This document shows, piece by piece, positions 43,119 to 45,678 of a stretch of DNA of 45,678 bases; position 1 is the stretch's first letter, and each line of letters opens with the position of its first letter. The DNA is from JBGSMF01 sp964651475 (lineage in GTDB: Bacteria; Chloroflexota; Anaerolineae; Fen-1058), in the NCBI GenBank assembly GCA_964651475.1, contig CAZYXV010000027.1, forward strand, positions 1 through 45,678. Reading direction: 5' to 3'. The notes beneath the pieces are model-generated. The model was not told the DNA's origin, did no database searches, and saw nothing but the letters and a program-made list of their open reading frames with translations. Both the position numbers and the translations under genes were made by a program.

Positions 43119-45530
43119 TTACTCCGGTTTCCGAAGGCGAGTTTCGCGGCTGGTGCGTGTGATGCGCTGCAAATCCGCCACCAGGCTGTTCAGGCCGGCG
43201 GCGTAGGTTTCCACGTAATGCCGCGCGATGCGCCGGGGCAGGTCCTCTCGGCCACACGCCGCCAGCAGGTCCACGTGGGGACGGAAATCACGCAGGCTGA
43301 TGTGCATCACACCTCGCGCGTCGGTAATGACGCCCCAGGCCAGCGTCTTTTTGTCGTTATCATCTTTGGCCGTGATAAAGCGGAGCAAGGTGCTGGTGGG
43401 CGCCACAACGCCCATGTTAGATAACACCTCGCGCCCCTTGACGATATCATTCAACGCTTCGAAACGGGTGGGAATCTGGTCCAACATGCGCTGCAAGGGC
43501 GTGGGCATGTGAGCCAGCAACTTGATCGCGCTCACACTGGCGCTTTCGCCCCTGAGGGCCACCTCTTTGGCCCGGTTCATCACTGTTCCAAATCCGGCCA
43601 GCGCTGCCAGGTATTTGCGTTGCAGTTCGTCGAATTCGGCATAGAGCGCGGTGCGGTCGCCCTCGCCGCTCTCGTAAGCGTTCAGGGCTTGCATCACCTG
43701 CCGGTGCAGGTTGAGTAAATCCAACTCTTCCAGGGGCACCTCAAAGCTCATCGGATAGAGGCGCTCGCGCGGCGAACGCTGGCTGGCGTCAATCGGGATG
43801 AGAATAGAGGGATTGATTTTGCTGGCCTGTTGAATCGCACCCAGCGCCGACTGGGCCGCTTGCATGGTATCTTCGCGCTGCGCAGCGGCCTCCAATTCCC
43901 ACACCAAATCAGGATCGGGCTGGTACGTCAGCGCGTGAAAGGCGCGGTAAAGAATCAAGAGATCATTGACAGTTAACTGGATGAGGTCATTGCGCTGCTT
44001 GAATAACTTGCGCAGCTTTAAAATCGCCTTCAGGTCAACAGCGTCTGTTTCGGCGCTGGCTTCGGGCATGATACCCGGCGACTGCCGGATCAGCTCGCGC
44101 TCGGATTCCCTGAACTGGCAGACCAGGGGGCGCACGGGCGATGGGGCTGGTTGAGCCGGCGGCAGATTATGGAGATACACGGCCCAAGACAGCGCCTCGT
44201 TCGTCAAAATTTCAGATAAGGCCGCTCCCCACCCGCCATCGAAAAAAATGTGAGAATGGTCAAACACAAACGTCTCGCCGGTATCAAAAATCGTCACGGC
44301 GTGATCGCCCACGCCGCGCTCGGCCTGGCGCAGCTCGGCCAAAGGCAAGTGGCGCGGACGCGGATCGCAATTGATGAGGATGGGCGCGTGGCGCAAAGCC
44401 GCGATGCTCTTGGCCGTCGCCTCGTTCAGTTGAGGCAATAGCTTGGGCAAGGTCGCCCGCCTGACGCCGGTCAGCGCGGCCAACCCGGCCGGGGCAACGG
44501 AATCGCTTTGCAACATGGCTGCCACACGCGCTCGCACCACCGCCACATCCGCCGGCCTTTCCGCGCCGACCGGCATCATAAAATAGCCACCCCGATAGAC
44601 AAGACCAATGTGCGCCTTGGATAAGGCGATGGGCGTGCGCGTCTCGTCATACGGACCAGGGTCGAGAAAAGCCAGAATAGACATCTGCCGCTGGTAAGCG
44701 GGCAATGCGTGGCGCTCGGCCTGGCGCACTCGCTCCGTCCACGTGCGGCGCACGTCGGGGGCCAGATCACCCGTCGCCTCCTGGACAAAGTGGTCGAATT
44801 TGCGCCGCCGGTAGGTGGGGTAATCATCCAGGGGGTCAGTGTCCGCGCCGCGTTTGTAGGGGCGCACCTTTTCCCATTCATTGTACAGTCGGCCGTAGCG
44901 AGCGGCGTCCGTTTGCTCTCGGGTCAACTCTTCCAAGAGATAAAGATAGACGCGCTCGCGCCATTCGTTTTCAAGCAAGGCATTATACTGATACATGCAG
45001 TGAATGGCCGCCATCGTCCAGGCCGTGATGCGGTCAACGGCGCTCAGGCGAATGTGGTGCTGATTGAGCAGCGTGTCGAAACCGTGCGTCTCGTAGGCGT
45101 GGCGGGCAGTGTCTTCGCGCAAAGCATAGCCCACGTAAAATTGCCACGTCCCTTCTGGGAAAGCATGTTCCGGGCTGGCGCCCGCTAACTTGAGCAAATT
45201 CTGATAGCCCCAAATCACCGCCGCCGGCCCTGCAAAAAACGCCCCATACAACGCCTTATCCAGAACTTGCTCGATTCCTTTGAACAGCAGGTTGATGTCA
45301 CGCTTGACCATGTCCAACGACGGCTTGCGCTCCGACAAGCGCGCCAGGCCGCTGAGGATAACGCCCGGCACATTGCCGGCCGGGATCACGCGCGATACTT
45401 CGTTGACAATGGCATCCACTTCCGGCAAAGATAGCCTGGATAGCTCGCGCACTGAGCTTGAGTGAGCTATGGTCCTGAGATTGTCCGCTGTTTTGACGGA
45501 CGCTTCAGTATAGCGATTTTGTAAATTCAT
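43119..45530 (-). CDS. CoA-dependent acyltransferase-like protein (choline/carnitine acyltransferase fold)
   Basis: An 803-residue protein. The clearest signal is FDHSHIFFDGGWGAALSE near residues 420-440, which fits the H-x3-D-G active site of CoA-dependent acyltransferases. The surrounding order (FYVGYALREDTARHAYETHG earlier, SFEVPLEELDLLNLHRQV and a C-terminal PTSTLLRFITAKDDNDKKTL later) is compatible with the choline/carnitine acyltransferase group but diverged. I am not certain of the family or the acyl acceptor. No signal peptide or membrane helix is evident. The ATG at 45530 has AGGTGA 6 bases upstream. The gene is first in an operon with the double kinase, so it could be a kinase target or share its signal. 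Confidence 0.6.
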   Translation of the reverse strand: MNLQNRYTEASVKTADNLRTIAHSSSVRELSRLSLPEVDAIVNEVSRVIPAGNVPGVILSGLARLSERKPSLDMVKRDINLLFKGIEQVLDKALYGAFFAGPAAVIWGYQNLLKLAGASPEHAFPEGTWQFYVGYALREDTARHAYETHGFDTLLNQHHIRLSAVDRITAWTMAAIHCMYQYNALLENEWRERVYLYLLEELTREQTDAARYGRLYNEWEKVRPYKRGADTDPLDDYPTYRRRKFDHFVQEATGDLAPDVRRTWTERVRQAERHALPAYQRQMSILAFLDPGPYDETRTPIALSKAHIGLVYRGGYFMMPVGAERPADVAVVRARVAAMLQSDSVAPAGLAALTGVRRATLPKLLPQLNEATAKSIAALRHAPILINCDPRPRHLPLAELRQAERGVGDHAVTIFDTGETFVFDHSHIFFDGGWGAALSEILTNEALSWAVYLHNLPPAQPAPSPVRPLVCQFRESERELIRQSPGIMPEASAETDAVDLKAILKLRKLFKQRNDLIQLTVNDLLILYRAFHALTYQPDPDLVWELEAAAQREDTMQAAQSALGAIQQASKINPSILIPIDASQRSPRERLYPMSFEVPLEELDLLNLHRQVMQALNAYESGEGDRTALYAEFDELQRKYLAALAGFGTVMNRAKEVALRGESASVSAIKLLAHMPTPLQRMLDQIPTRFEALNDIVKGREVLSNMGVVAPTSTLLRFITAKDDNDKKTLAWGVITDARGVMHISLRDFRPHVDLLAACGREDLPRRIARHYVETYAAGLNSLVADLQRITRTSRETRLRKPE

Positions 45531-45557
45531 GGCTCATCACCTGGATAGATTGAGTGT

Positions 45558-45585
45558 AGTATACCACGTTTGTTTTACGTGGAAA
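45558..45585 (-). promoter_or_regulatory. Promoter with palindrome in the spacer (acyltransferase/double-kinase operon)
   Basis: TTTCCA (45585-45580), a 16-base spacer and TATACT (45563-45558) on the minus strand. The inverted repeat CCACGT-ttgtttt-ACGTGG (45564-45582) fills the spacer and abuts the -10 box, a typical place for a repressor or activator site. No candidate regulator is adjacent. Confidence 0.5.
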
Positions 45586-45666
45586 GCTCGCGCGGATGCC
45601 GCAAGCTGCCGAGACGGCGGGCCGAGCTATACTGCACGCGGTCATAAATTGCAATTTTTCACAATC

Positions 45667-45678
45667 CTGTCATTGCGA
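45667..45678. repeat. Possible start of a GTCATTGCGAG-type interspersed repeat (cut by window edge)
   Basis: The final bases TGTCATTGCGA match, as far as they go, the beginning of the very common bacterial intergenic repeat GTCATTGCGAGCGAAGC. The window ends before this can be tested. Confidence 0.25.

Overview
The window looks like chromosomal DNA of a Chloroflexota bacterium (Anaerolineae/Caldilineae-like). This is inferred, not proven. The GC content is high, GTG and TTG starts are common, and the gene mix fits: Hanks-type kinases, AAA-kinase fusions, a DUF4012 protein, a propeller histidine kinase, monoderm-style lipoproteins and a decaprenyl-phosphate phosphoribosyltransferase-like enzyme. 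Genes are densely packed in long co-directional runs. I see no rRNA, tRNA, CRISPR array, phage or insertion sequence.

Layout. (1) 1-3803: a P-type cation ATPase and a downstream VIT/CCC1-family transporter on the minus strand, with a strong promoter. (2) 3844-15770: a plus-strand run of nadK, a zinc-finger membrane protein, recN, a DUF4012 protein, an AAA-Ser/Thr-kinase fusion, a membrane AAA protein, yraN and miaA. (3) 15703-19165: a minus-strand peptide/nickel-type ABC module (lipoprotein binding protein and two permeases, no ATPases) whose end overlaps miaA. (4) 19416-22765: an ABC-F ATPase and a pRiA4b ORF-3-like protein on the minus strand. The ABC-F leader has a perfect consensus promoter, a 36-codon upstream ORF with a good ribosome binding site, and an intrinsic terminator directly before the ABC-F ribosome binding site. 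(5) 22767-29749: a plus-strand run of a P-loop/GrpB fusion, a tandem DUF970 (cyclic-di-AMP receptor-like) protein, an MFS transporter and a 14-blade propeller histidine kinase. (6) 29770-34125: gyrA (or parC), a TPR lipoprotein and phoU on the minus strand. (7) 34137-40733: a ferredoxin with terminator, an ArsR-type regulator with MATE efflux pump, a UbiA-family enzyme, RNase D and a beta-CASP metallo-hydrolase on the plus strand. (8) 40763-45585: a CoA-dependent acyltransferase-like protein and a double-kinase-domain protein on the minus strand, with a promoter/operator.

The strongest candidate for an undescribed system is the ABC-F leader (22538-22765). Its parts match ribosome-mediated transcription attenuation, as known for antibiotic-responsive ABC-F genes in Firmicutes: the leader ORF contains a segment complementary to the terminator's loop and upper left arm. 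Second-tier candidates are the DUF4012/AAA-kinase/AAA-membrane trio, the acyltransferase/double-kinase operon, the tandem DUF970 protein and the P-loop-GrpB fusion. Gaps between genes also hold several short interspersed repeats (3914-3960, 37139-37197, 39277-39299 and possibly the right edge).
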